Part shown: positions 1-5,989 of the stretch, piece by piece | Position numbering within the stretch: position 1 is the stretch's first letter | How the letters are laid out: the number at the start of each line of letters is the position of its first letter | Assembly: GCA_002354135.1 (NCBI GenBank) | Contig: DEKZ01000452.1 | Coordinates: forward strand, 1 to 17,606 | Direction: 5' to 3' | Source of the DNA: Massilia sp. UBA2709 | Lineage (GTDB): Bacteria > Pseudomonadota > Gammaproteobacteria > Burkholderiales > Burkholderiaceae_D | Length of the DNA stretch: 17,606 bases | Made by a program: the position numbers and the translations under genes | The notes under the pieces: model-generated | The model's database searches: none | Told to the model about the DNA's origin: nothing | The model's input: only the letters and a program-made list of their open reading frames with translations

Positions 1-71
1 AGACTATTTACACAGCCTGTGCGGCGCCGTTTTGCATTGCCTTTTGTTACTTCCCGGCGCTATTGGCGCGT

Positions 72-1310
72 TCACTTGCGCGGCCGCAGCAACCCCAGCC
101 CCTCGGTGGTACGCACGGCAATCGCGCCGTCGTCGGCCACGGCCAGCGCGGCGAGCAGCGTGACATCCTTGGGCAGGTCCTTGACCCGTTCGTTCAGGTT
201 GACCATGCCATAACTGCTGCTCCAGGCAAACGCACGCTGGCCGACGGCTGTGGGGTCGACGGACGATCCCACCACCAGGCCCGAAGCGTTGACCGCGGCC
301 GCCTGGGAGATGCGGCCGCCGCCCAGGGTGCCGAGCTCATGCAAGGTATTGCCGTCGTGCAGGAAGGCGACCTTGCGATCGTCGGGATAGGTGACGGTGC
401 CGACCACGTGGCCGGCGGCGTTGATCGCAGTGGCCTCCGTATCCCGGGCGCCAGGCGGCAGGCCGAGATCGAGCAGGGTGCCGCCGGCATAGCGGTAGGC
501 GCGCAGGGTGGTCGCGCCGACCGCCGAGATGGCGACCTGGCCGGCTTCGTTGATGTCGACCGCCGTCGAGCGCCAGCCCGGTGGGCCAATGTCGAGGATC
601 GGCGCGCCGGTGCGGGCGTCATAGAGGAAGGCGTGATACGTGCTGTCCGCAAGGTAAGCGTTACCAACGACCTGTCCCAGCGAATTGATGGCTGTCGCGG
701 TCGATGCGTTGCCGCCGAAGGTGCCGAGGTCGCGCATGGTCTTGCCGTCGTGGTAGAAGGCGTGTCCCTGGCCGCCGCTGGTGCCGGCCCAGCCGGCCAC
801 CTTGCCGCAGGTGCTGATCACGTTGCCGTAGGAGTCGGCGCCGCCGAGCGTGCCGAGATCGTGCAGGGTGCCGTTGTAGAGGAAGGCATGCGGGATGCCG
901 CTCGCGGTGTAGGCCCAGCCGGCCACCTGGCCGCAGCGGTTGACCGCGAAGGCGCGGGCGCTGCCGCCGCCCAGGGTACCGAGGTCGATGCTCTTCTTGC
1001 CGTCGAACAGGAAGGCCCGGGCTTCGCTGCCGACCCAGGCGGTGCCCGCCACCAGGCCGCCATTGGCGATACCTTGGCGCACGACGGCGCCCAGGCTCAT
1101 ACCCGGCAGGCCGATCGGCGTGAAGTCGTAGAGCGGGCCGCGTTGCACCGGAGGCGGGGGAGGGGGCGGCGACACCACGGGCGGTGGCGGCTGCTGGTCG
1201 TGGCCGCCGCCACCGCCGCCGCAAGCGCTCAGCGCGGACGCGAGTGCAAAGGATGCCGCCAGCGCCATGCGCCGGCCTGGGTGGACTGTGACTGGAAGGG
1301 ATGTGAACAT
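72..1310 (-). CDS. HAF-repeat lipoprotein
   Basis: Probable extracellular or outer-membrane lipoprotein of 412 residues; its molecular role is unknown. The N-terminus has basic residues R13-R14, a hydrophobic stretch, and a lipobox L-S-A-C ending at C30. A Gly run and a Pro-rich linker (about residues 31-55) follow. The rest is six to seven repeats of about 40 residues, each with an (H/R)AF...DG core, a DLGTLGG-type strand and a G-Q-V-(A/V)-G turn. This is the pattern of the 'HAF family extracellular repeat', presumably a beta-propeller-like fold. The start was chosen at the ATG preceded by GGAGG with a 5-base spacer; an in-frame ATG 24 bases upstream would destroy that spacing. I see no clear terminator after the stop. 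Family call is fairly secure, function is not. Confidence 0.85.
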   Translation of the reverse strand: MFTSLPVTVHPGRRMALAASFALASALSACGGGGGGHDQQPPPPVVSPPPPPPPVQRGPLYDFTPIGLPGMSLGAVVRQGIANGGLVAGTAWVGSEARAFLFDGKKSIDLGTLGGGSARAFAVNRCGQVAGWAYTASGIPHAFLYNGTLHDLGTLGGADSYGNVISTCGKVAGWAGTSGGQGHAFYHDGKTMRDLGTFGGNASTATAINSLGQVVGNAYLADSTYHAFLYDARTGAPILDIGPPGWRSTAVDINEAGQVAISAVGATTLRAYRYAGGTLLDLGLPPGARDTEATAINAAGHVVGTVTYPDDRKVAFLHDGNTLHELGTLGGGRISQAAAVNASGLVVGSSVDPTAVGQRAFAWSSSYGMVNLNERVKDLPKDVTLLAALAVADDGAIAVRTTEGLGLLRPRK

Positions 1311-1450
1311 GGCTGCCTCCATAGACGAGTTCACTTCCAGTCTAGGATCAGCTTGCCTGAGCGTTCAGTAAAAGACGAGTTTGCTTAAGCGGGCTCAAAC
1401 CGATGGCTTGAGTTGCTGCAACAAGGAAATTTAGTTCCAGAGTGAAAGAC

Positions 1451-1480
1451 CGATAGACTGCGCCTTGGCGCCGTCTATCG
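1451..1480 (-). terminator. terminator-like hairpin after ribB
   Basis: CGATAGAC and GTCTATCG form an 8-bp arm, and CGCC/GGCG forms an inner 4-bp arm, separated by a small internal loop. It lies 11 bases beyond the ribB stop. On the minus strand it is followed by a moderately T-rich stretch (GTCTTTCACTCT) rather than a clean T run, so it is a weak or imperfect intrinsic terminator. Confidence 0.5.
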
Positions 1481-1491
1481 AGGTGCCGCGC

Positions 1492-2151
1492 TTATTTCGC
1501 TTCTTCGCCTTCACGCGCCTTGCGCCAGGCGATCATCTCGGCAATGGTGAGGATGGGGAAGCCGCGTTCCTCGGCGAAGCGCTCGATGTCTTCGCCGCGC
1601 ATCATGGTGCCGTCCGGGTTCATCAGTTCGCACAGCACGGCAGCCGGCTGCAGGCCGGCCATGGTCGCCAGGTCGACCGAGCCTTCGGTGTGGCCGGCAC
1701 GGGCGAGCACGCCGCCCGGGGTGGCGCGCAGCGGGAAAACGTGGCCCGGACGCACCAGGTCTTCCGGTTTGGCGTCAGCCGCGATCGCGGTGCGGATCGT
1801 GGTCACCCGGTCGGCGGCCGAGACGCCGGTGGTGACGCCGTGGCGCGCCTCGATCGAGACCGTGAACGGGGTGCCGTAGCGGCTGCCGTTCTCGATCGCC
1901 ATCGGCGGCAGTTCGAGCGCGCGCACCTTGTCGGCGGGCAGGCAGAGGCAGACGATGCCGCTGCATTCGCGGATCATCAGGGCCATCGTTTCGACCGTCA
2001 GCTTTTCGGCGGCGACGATCAGGTCGGCCTCGTTTTCGCGGTCGAAATCGTCGAGCAGGATGACGGGAATGCCGGCCCGGGTCGCGGCCAGTGCTGCTTC
2101 GATACGGCCGTCCAGGTCGGTGCTGTGAAGGGTGTAAGTATTGACTAACAT
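1492..2151 (-). CDS. ribB: 3,4-dihydroxy-2-butanone-4-phosphate synthase
   Basis: Converts ribulose 5-phosphate to 3,4-dihydroxy-2-butanone 4-phosphate plus formate, supplying the four-carbon unit of riboflavin; cytosolic and Mg-dependent. The 219-residue product has the acidic loop DDFDRENEAD (R38-E39-N40-E41), the ECSGIVC segment, RPGHVFPLRA, the substrate-binding RAGHTEGSVDL, and CELMNPDGTM near the C-terminus. Length matches stand-alone RibB (E. coli 217) and there is no fused GTP cyclohydrolase II domain. The start was set at M-L-V-N-T-Y, preceded by GAGGAG, not at the upstream in-frame ATG, which would add 37 residues and lie inside the riboswitch leader. A complete FMN riboswitch sits 107 bases upstream, so expression should fall when FMN is plentiful. 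Confidence 0.96.
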   Translation of the reverse strand: MLVNTYTLHSTDLDGRIEAALAATRAGIPVILLDDFDRENEADLIVAAEKLTVETMALMIRECSGIVCLCLPADKVRALELPPMAIENGSRYGTPFTVSIEARHGVTTGVSAADRVTTIRTAIAADAKPEDLVRPGHVFPLRATPGGVLARAGHTEGSVDLATMAGLQPAAVLCELMNPDGTMMRGEDIERFAEERGFPILTIAEMIAWRKAREGEEAK

Positions 2152-2258
2152 GTGAGACGCTCCTCGCGTGAAGTTGGCGAAAAACGCATCAGGGCAAGCG
2201 AATAGACGCGACTTGCTGCAGGCCGTACGGGCGAGCGGAAGCAAGCGCATTGCAGCGC

Positions 2259-2401
2259 ACATCTTCTTTCATCCGGACTATGACCGTCGGCCCTGGATTC
2301 GCACCAGATCTGCTGACCCTGCCGGGGATGGCAGGCGCTCGCGGGCTTGGCCTTTGCAGGCCTTACCGCCGGTGGGGATTTCCACCCCGCCCCGAAGACG
2401 T
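2259..2401 (-). promoter_or_regulatory. FMN riboswitch (RFN element)
   Basis: On the minus strand this carries the RFN landmarks in order: TTCGGGGCGGGGTGGAAAT, CCCCACCGGCGGT, AGCCCGCGAGC, GGTCAGCAGATCTGGTG, CCGACGGTCATAGTCCGGAT and a closing GAAGA. The outer P1 helix pairs ACGTCTTC (2394-2401) with GAAGATGT (2259-2266), eight pairs with one G-U. The 107-base stretch from here to the ribB ATG has no hairpin followed by a T run. Control is therefore more likely at translation initiation than by intrinsic termination, but that is inference. Confidence 0.97.
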
Positions 2402-2429
2402 AATGATTGCCTGCTTAGCAGACCTGTCA

Positions 2430-2435
2430 ATTTTA
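2430..2435 (-). promoter_or_regulatory. candidate -10 element for ribB
   Basis: TAAAAT on the minus strand (5 of 6 to TATAAT). Transcription would begin near 2424, so the whole riboswitch would be transcribed. No good -35 is visible. The same ten bases TAAAATTGAC occur upstream of gloA. Confidence 0.35.
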
Positions 2436-2480
2436 CTGGCGAAATCGGGTTTTTGCTTGCGGAGGGAGCGTTTGTTGGCC

Positions 2481-2512
2481 GGCAGCGCATGCATGTTCTT
2501 GCATGCGCTGCC
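2481..2512. repeat. perfect 13-bp inverted repeat, 6-base loop
   Basis: GGCAGCGCATGCA and TGCATGCGCTGCC are exact reverse complements separated by TGTTCT. It lies between the 3' end of the exported-protein pair (stop at 2598) and the ribB promoter region. Neither strand has a T run after it, so it is not a textbook intrinsic terminator, though it may stabilise or end the upstream transcript. A smaller inverted repeat, GTACTG-TC-CAGTAC, sits at 2532-2545. I see no coding sequence in 2436-2597. Confidence 0.7.
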
Positions 2513-2597
2513 CGTATGTAGAGCAGGCAACGTACTGTCCAGTACAGTCACAATAATTTTCGTGCATGCTATTGGGGCGGCATTCAGTCCGGCTGTC

Positions 2598-3305
2598 TCA
2601 CTGTTTCGAGTGTTCCCTGATACCTGCCGCCAAGCTGGTCAGCCATTTGACATTGTATTTTGCCTTGCTGCCATCGGGTACGTCATCCAGTACCGTCAGC
2701 GTGTACATACTTTTATTGGTGACCCACATCAGTTCAGAGGACACCCATCCAGCGGGCGATCTCTTGACGGAAAAACGCGCCGGGGCATTATTTACTTTCG
2801 TGTTCATCAATTCTTTGATAATCATGACGCCGCCGCCATCGCCGACATAATTCCACTCATGCAACATTACCGCGACATTATCATCAAGTTTAAAAATTCG
2901 TGTGACACTGCTCCAAGGGCCCTTCTGTGATGGACCTTCCGGAACAACACCTTCAAGCGTATATTTTCCGAGTTCTCCACGAGATATATCCGCCAGCTTG
3001 AACGTCAGGTTGTTCTCTACGTCGCGCAGCGACTTAAGTTGAATGTGATAATTTTTTCTGTAAATGATAGCGTCGTCAGATATTTCCCCGAGTTTGCGGT
3101 TGGCGCCGAACGGCTGTTCGGCTAAATCCTCCTCAACCATTTTTTTTACGGTTGGGGTTAATTTATGAATGCTGGTAACCGTAACTTTTCCAATTTGAAC
3201 ACCAGGCACTGGACTGCTTTGCGGTAATTTTTCGTTGGAATTGTTGGCGAAAGCTGGATGCGTAGCAAAGGCAATTAGCAGACCAACGGCTAGATATATT
3301 TTCAT
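2598..3305 (-). CDS. unrecognised exported protein (235 aa)
   Basis: I do not recognise a family. A clear Sec signal peptide covers residues 1-20 (MKIYLAVGLL..., ending A-F-A before NNSNEK), so the mature protein of about 215 residues should be periplasmic or secreted. The mature part is mixed charge with no Cys or further membrane segment. It has an acidic loop LDDNVAVML and a YVGDGGG turn about two thirds along. The ribosome site is AGG spaced 6 from the ATG. It starts 27 bases after the stop of the next gene upstream and very likely shares its transcript. The DNA is visibly AT-richer than the flanking housekeeping genes, suggesting a different origin. Confidence 0.8.
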   Translation of the reverse strand: MKIYLAVGLLIAFATHPAFANNSNEKLPQSSPVPGVQIGKVTVTSIHKLTPTVKKMVEEDLAEQPFGANRKLGEISDDAIIYRKNYHIQLKSLRDVENNLTFKLADISRGELGKYTLEGVVPEGPSQKGPWSSVTRIFKLDDNVAVMLHEWNYVGDGGGVMIIKELMNTKVNNAPARFSVKRSPAGWVSSELMWVTNKSMYTLTVLDDVPDGSKAKYNVKWLTSLAAGIREHSKQ

Positions 3306-3332
3306 GGTGACCTCGTAATTCTGGTGTCAAAA

Positions 3333-3731
3333 TTAGCGGCCCCAATTGGCCAAGTTGCAATCTACAGCTGTACTATTTCCTAGAAAACGGATGAACCCCC
3401 CGTCGCTTTTCCAATGGTATCCGACGACCCTGCCGTACCAAAACTCCGAACCGAGGTGACCAGCATATGAGCGCCAAGTGTTTTCCCAGCCGCTCGTGGT
3501 GCCATTGCGTGTCGTATTGATGGTATGAAGGAAGGCTCCATTCCGGTAATGTTCCGAAGCAGTCCACAACATTGAACTTTTAAACGACCAGTCGACAGTA
3601 ATACTTTCCTGTGCTCCAGCGGCCAAACATGAACGGCTGACAACGCCCAATGCACTAGCATGGGGGGGGAGAAGTAGCGCCATCAGCGATGCAATGATGG
3701 GTAAACGGGCAACTTTTCCTATGTCTTTCAT
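3333..3731 (-). CDS. unrecognised small exported protein (132 aa)
   Basis: No family recognised. The N-terminus (MKDIGKVARL...) is basic then hydrophobic and ends in a plausible signal-peptidase site near H-A-S-A-L. The mature protein would be about 105 residues, with only two cysteines, one near each end (S-C-L-A and V-D-C-N), which could form a disulfide. It is rich in W, Y, H and G with no long hydrophobic stretch. It is the first gene of a two-gene unit with the 235-residue exported protein 27 bases downstream. The AAGGG ribosome site lies 6 bases before the ATG and falls inside a short hairpin. A promoter-like pair sits about 55 bases upstream of the start. AT-rich composition suggests accessory DNA. 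Confidence 0.75.
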   Translation of the reverse strand: MKDIGKVARLPIIASLMALLLPPHASALGVVSRSCLAAGAQESITVDWSFKSSMLWTASEHYRNGAFLHTINTTRNGTTSGWENTWRSYAGHLGSEFWYGRVVGYHWKSDGGFIRFLGNSTAVDCNLANWGR

Positions 3732-3738
3732 TTATATC

Positions 3739-3761
3739 CCTTAAAGGTCGGTTTTTTAAGG
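3739..3761 (-). promoter_or_regulatory. hairpin covering the ribosome binding site
   Basis: CCTTAAA and TTTAAGG pair perfectly around a 9-base loop on the minus strand. The 3' arm includes the AAGG of the Shine-Dalgarno sequence of the 132-residue gene. The stem is AU-rich and could open with temperature or by a ligand or protein; this is inference. Confidence 0.35.
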
Positions 3762-3782
3762 TGTGCAAATGAGGCAGCAAGA

Positions 3783-3810
3783 AATATATTCCTTTACCCT
3801 CTAGTGTCCA
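3783..3810 (-). promoter_or_regulatory. candidate sigma-70 promoter for the exported pair
   Basis: On the minus strand TGGACA (-35, 5 of 6) is followed after 16 bases by TATATT (-10, 5 of 6). Predicted start is near 3776, giving a leader of about 45 bases that contains the hairpin over the ribosome site. Confidence 0.5.
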
Positions 3811-3989
3811 TATACTAGGAGGTTCATTTGAGATTTCATGGATGTAGCGATGGGGATAATAAAGCAAGTTGATTAGAAAATTTTGACGACCATTAAGCTT
3901 CTGAAGTAGATGGCTAGAGTGGTTCTATTAATCAATTTCCTTGACTCATGAATTAAGTGTTGCTGAAATGCGGTTATACAAGCTATCGC
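3811..3989. other. AT-rich intergenic stretch without a gene
   Basis: Together with 3732-3810 and 3990-4093 this is a gap of about 360 bases between the exported pair and gloA. Apart from the promoter, hairpin and gloA terminator listed separately I see no ORF with a credible ribosome site, no tandem repeat and no RNA gene. Confidence 0.6.
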
Positions 3990-4021
3990 AAAAAAAAGCC
4001 GAGCTCCTGATGGAACTCGGC
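3990..4021 (-). terminator. intrinsic terminator of gloA
   Basis: On the minus strand GCCGAGTTCC, loop ATCA, GGAGCTCGGC, then eight T. The only imperfect pair is U-G on this strand but C-A on the other, which supports the minus orientation. It ends the transcript coming from gloA, 73 bases beyond its stop. Confidence 0.92.
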
Positions 4022-4093
4022 CCTTTGCGAATCTTGCTGTTAAGCGGATTTCTTATGGTTAAGTCAAATTAGCGACGCCAGTGTCAGTCGCAC

Positions 4094-4507
4094 TTACGCA
4101 CTCAGGCCGCCGCCGCCTTCGTTGTCCTTGCGCTGGATGAACTCGATCTTGTAGCCGTCCGGGTCGGTGACGAAAGCGATCACGGTGCTGCCGCCCTTGA
4201 CCGGGCCCGGTTCGCGGGTGATGTTGCCGCCGGCCGCGCGCACGGCGTCGCAGGTGGCGTAGATGTCTTCGGCCGAGATCGCGATGTGGCCGTAGGCGGT
4301 GCCCATGTCGTAGCTTTCGACGCCGTAGTTGTAGGTCAGCTCGAGTTCGGCGTGCTCGGGGTTGCTGCCGTAGCCGAGGAAGGCCAGCTCGTACTTGTAC
4401 TCGGGGTTGTCGCTGGTACGCAGCAGTTTCATGCCGAGGACCTTGGTGTAGAAGTCGATCGAGCGCTGCAGGTCGCCGACGCGGAGCATGGTGTGGAGGA
4501 GGCGCAT
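4094..4507 (-). CDS. gloA: lactoylglutathione lyase (glyoxalase I)
   Basis: Isomerises the hemithioacetal of methylglyoxal and glutathione to S-lactoylglutathione, the first step of cytosolic methylglyoxal detoxification. The 137-residue product is a single glyoxalase unit with two beta-alpha-beta-beta-beta modules. The metal ligands fall at the same numbers as in the Ni-type E. coli enzyme: H5 (LLHTML), E56 (ELELTYN), H74 (YGHIAI) and E122 (YKIEFIQR). The short C-terminal tail is Gly-rich. The ribosome site (AGAAAG) is weak. A TAAAAT -10 candidate lies about 35 bases upstream and a strong intrinsic terminator downstream, so it is probably a single-gene transcript. Confidence 0.97.
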   Translation of the reverse strand: MRLLHTMLRVGDLQRSIDFYTKVLGMKLLRTSDNPEYKYELAFLGYGSNPEHAELELTYNYGVESYDMGTAYGHIAISAEDIYATCDAVRAAGGNITREPGPVKGGSTVIAFVTDPDGYKIEFIQRKDNEGGGGLSA

Positions 4508-4541
4508 GGTCTTGTCTTTCTTGATGGTTCAGAAAGGGTCA

Positions 4542-4547
4542 ATTTTA
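4542..4547 (-). promoter_or_regulatory. candidate -10 element for gloA
   Basis: TAAAAT on the minus strand, 34 bases before the ATG. No convincing -35 at 16-18 bases. It shares the extended TAAAATTGAC with the candidate ribB promoter. Confidence 0.35.
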
Positions 4548-4643
4548 TGCGTTTGAGGCGAAGCTTGCCGGAGGCGGCTGTGCGGGAGATTTCGGGATGG
4601 TCTACTGCGGTAATAATCGTGCCGAGCGACAGATCGAGCGGCG

Positions 4644-4703
4644 CTTGAACGCGTGGGCGTTCGTAATTCAAGCCACTGGTTTGAATTACCCCGCCCACCC
4701 TAC
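4644..4703 (-). repeat. REP-like palindromic element, copy 1
   Basis: Read on the minus strand it opens with GTAGGGTGGGCG and closes with CGCCCACGCGTTCAAG, so GTGGGCG/CGCCCAC form the outer stem. Here the centre holds an extra perfect palindrome, GTAATTCAA (4681-4689) with TTGAATTAC (4663-4671) around 9 bases. It begins 21 bases after the osmC stop and may also end or protect that transcript. Confidence 0.8.
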
Positions 4704-4724
4704 GTCCCTTGCGGCAGGCGCAGC

Positions 4725-5156
4725 TCAGCTTTCCAGGCGCGAGCTCAGGGTGATCTTCGCGTTCAGGAGTTTCGACACCGGGCAGTTTTCCTTGGCCGTA
4801 TTCGCCGCCTTGTCGAAGGCTTCCTGGCTGGCGCCGGGGATCTTGGCGACCAGGTCCAGGTGCACGGCGGTGATCGAGAAGCCGCCCTCGACCTTTTCCA
4901 TCGAGACGGTGGCGGTGGTGCGCAGTTCCTGGGCCGTCATGCCGGCCTGGCCGAGCTGGCCCGACAGCGCCATCGTGAAGCAGCCCGCGTGTGCGGCGCC
5001 GATCAGTTCCTCCGGATTGGTGCCGGGGCCGTCCTCGAAGCGGGTGTTGAAGCCGTACTGCGAATCCTTCAGCACGCCGCTGCCGGTGGAGACCGCGCCC
5101 TTGCCGTCCTTCAGGCCGCCGCTCCAGACGGCGCTGCCATTGCGTTTGATGGTCAT
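4725..5156 (-). CDS. osmC: OsmC-type organic hydroperoxide peroxidase
   Basis: Thiol peroxidase reducing organic hydroperoxides in the cytosol, typically induced by osmotic or stationary-phase stress in enterobacteria. The 143-residue product has the same length as E. coli OsmC and is colinear with it from the MTI start. The two redox cysteines are C59 (GAAHAGCF) and C125 (ENCPVSKLL). R39 (NTRFEDG) and E49-E50 (TNPEELIGAAHA) lie where the active-site partners are expected. The start follows AAGGA with a 6-base spacer, and that site overlaps the stop of the upstream 103-residue ORF. The two genes are 11 bases apart and likely cotranscribed. A second member of this superfamily (Ohr) is encoded about 5 kb away. 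Confidence 0.95.
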   Translation of the reverse strand: MTIKRNGSAVWSGGLKDGKGAVSTGSGVLKDSQYGFNTRFEDGPGTNPEELIGAAHAGCFTMALSGQLGQAGMTAQELRTTATVSMEKVEGGFSITAVHLDLVAKIPGASQEAFDKAANTAKENCPVSKLLNAKITLSSRLES

Positions 5157-5167
5157 GTGGTGTCCTT

Positions 5168-5479
5168 TCAGCGGTTCTTGCCCGGCAGGGGCTCGACCGA
5201 ATCGTGATCGCGCATCGAGCGATGGCGGTCGGGTTGCGGATTGGCCTGGCCGGTGGCGCCAGGCGCGGGTTCGACGGATTCGCTCACACCGGGGGTGACG
5301 CGGGCGTCGGTGTCGACCAGGCCCTGGGCCAGGTCTTCGGCCGCCTGCTTGATGATGCCGCGCGGCTCGGTATCCTGGCCGTCGGGCGACTCGTCGCGCT
5401 CGTGGGGCTGGCGCTTGACGCCATCGTTCTCGATCTTCGCATCGGTGTTGACGAAGCGGTCCTTGGTTTCGGTAACCAT
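5168..5479 (-). CDS. small hydrophilic protein, function unknown
   Basis: A 103-residue protein with no signal peptide, no membrane segment and no Cys. It is rich in D, E, R, P, Q and G and probably largely disordered, except for a short helix-like stretch around GIIKQAAEDLAQGLVDTD. I do not recognise a named family. The start is well supported: AGGAG lies 6 bases before the ATG. Its stop is 11 bases before osmC and overlaps the osmC ribosome site, so the two are likely translationally coupled, which hints at a general-stress role by association only. Confidence 0.8.
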   Translation of the reverse strand: MVTETKDRFVNTDAKIENDGVKRQPHERDESPDGQDTEPRGIIKQAAEDLAQGLVDTDARVTPGVSESVEPAPGATGQANPQPDRHRSMRDHDSVEPLPGKNR

Positions 5480-5580
5480 TGCATTCTCCTTCTCGATACT
5501 CTTGCAGGAATCCTAACGCGTCGAGCCTGCGACAGTCGCGCAATTGGATGATGCTTTTGTATTCTTGCCGGAAAGTCACC

Positions 5581-5861
5581 GTGAAAAACGAAGTCCAGTT
5601 GCACCAAGCCGCCGTCCATTGCCCGAATTGCGATACTCATCTCGGCGGCAAGTTCTGCCAGGGTTGCGGACAGCCGGCACACCTGCACGTGCCGAGCGCG
5701 CGCGAATTCCTGCCCGGGCAGGCTGACGCCATGCGCCGGGTGTTCGGGGGGGGGGCAGCCACAAGGTCACGGCGCTGCGCTGGATCGTGCTGATGACGCT
5801 CCACATGCTGAGCATTGCGACGGCGATCGCGCTGGCGGCCGCCCTGGCTCTGGCCGGCTGA
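5581..5861 (+). pseudogene. decayed zinc-ribbon / membrane protein gene
   Basis: From a GTG with GGAAAG upstream, the reading frame gives VKNEVQLHQ then a zinc ribbon (H-C-P-N-C ... F-C-Q-G-C-G-Q) and V-P-S-A-R-E-F-L. After AMRRVF it enters a run of ten G (5746-5755), and the frame then ends at 5793 in out-of-frame codons. In another frame, sequence continuing from the tract reads H-K-V-T-A-L-R-W-I-V-L-M-T-L and a hydrophobic C-terminus ending A-L-A-G at a TGA (5859-5861). Eight or eleven G would join the two. Even joined, the product is only about 90 residues, so a large central part of an originally multi-span protein is probably missing. The start resembles DUF3667-type membrane proteins; that link is tentative. 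Confidence 0.6.
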
Positions 5862-5889
5862 TCTTGCTCTTCCGGCCCCTGCGCATCTA

Positions 5890-5909
5890 TACTGTGATTT
5901 TGTACAGTA
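5890..5909 (+). promoter_or_regulatory. LexA (SOS) box upstream of nadK-recN
   Basis: TACTGTGATTTTGTACAGTA has the CTG-N10-CAG core and all twelve outer bases of the E. coli-type consensus TACTGT-N8-ACAGTA. It lies 80 bases before nadK. RecN is a classic SOS product, so the site fits control of the nadK-recN transcript. Confidence 0.85.
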
Positions 5910-5989
5910 TTCGATGTGCGGCCGGGTAGCAGGCGCTGGGATTATCGGTTAATCTCGCAGCGTGTTTTCCTATCGATGCCGAGAAACCT

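Noticed and set aside
1..71. Terminator after the HAF gene
   Set aside because: Only short palindromes (CACAGCCTGTG, GCGC...GCGC) without a T run are present.
2152..2262. N-terminal extension of RibB by 37 residues
   Set aside because: The upstream ATG lies in the riboswitch P1 helix, while the inner ATG has a ribosome site and gives the family's normal length.
2403..2430. Promoter TTGACA-N16-AATCAT for ribB
   Set aside because: Transcription would begin near 2396, inside the 5' strand of the riboswitch P1 helix, so the aptamer would be incomplete; the overlapping TAAAAT is preferred.
2532..2547. LexA-like palindrome CTGTCCAGTACAG upstream of ribB
   Set aside because: CTG and CAG are separated by 7 bases, not the required 10.
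2250..2930. Plus-strand ORF of 226 codons over the ribB leader
   Set aside because: It covers the FMN riboswitch and the antisense of the exported-protein gene, and its translation has no recognisable domain or ribosome site.
3333..3731. Lactococcin-972-type or other known bacteriocin
   Set aside because: Some W/Y/H/G richness is reminiscent, but I cannot find the family's motif pattern or its usual membrane-protein partner.
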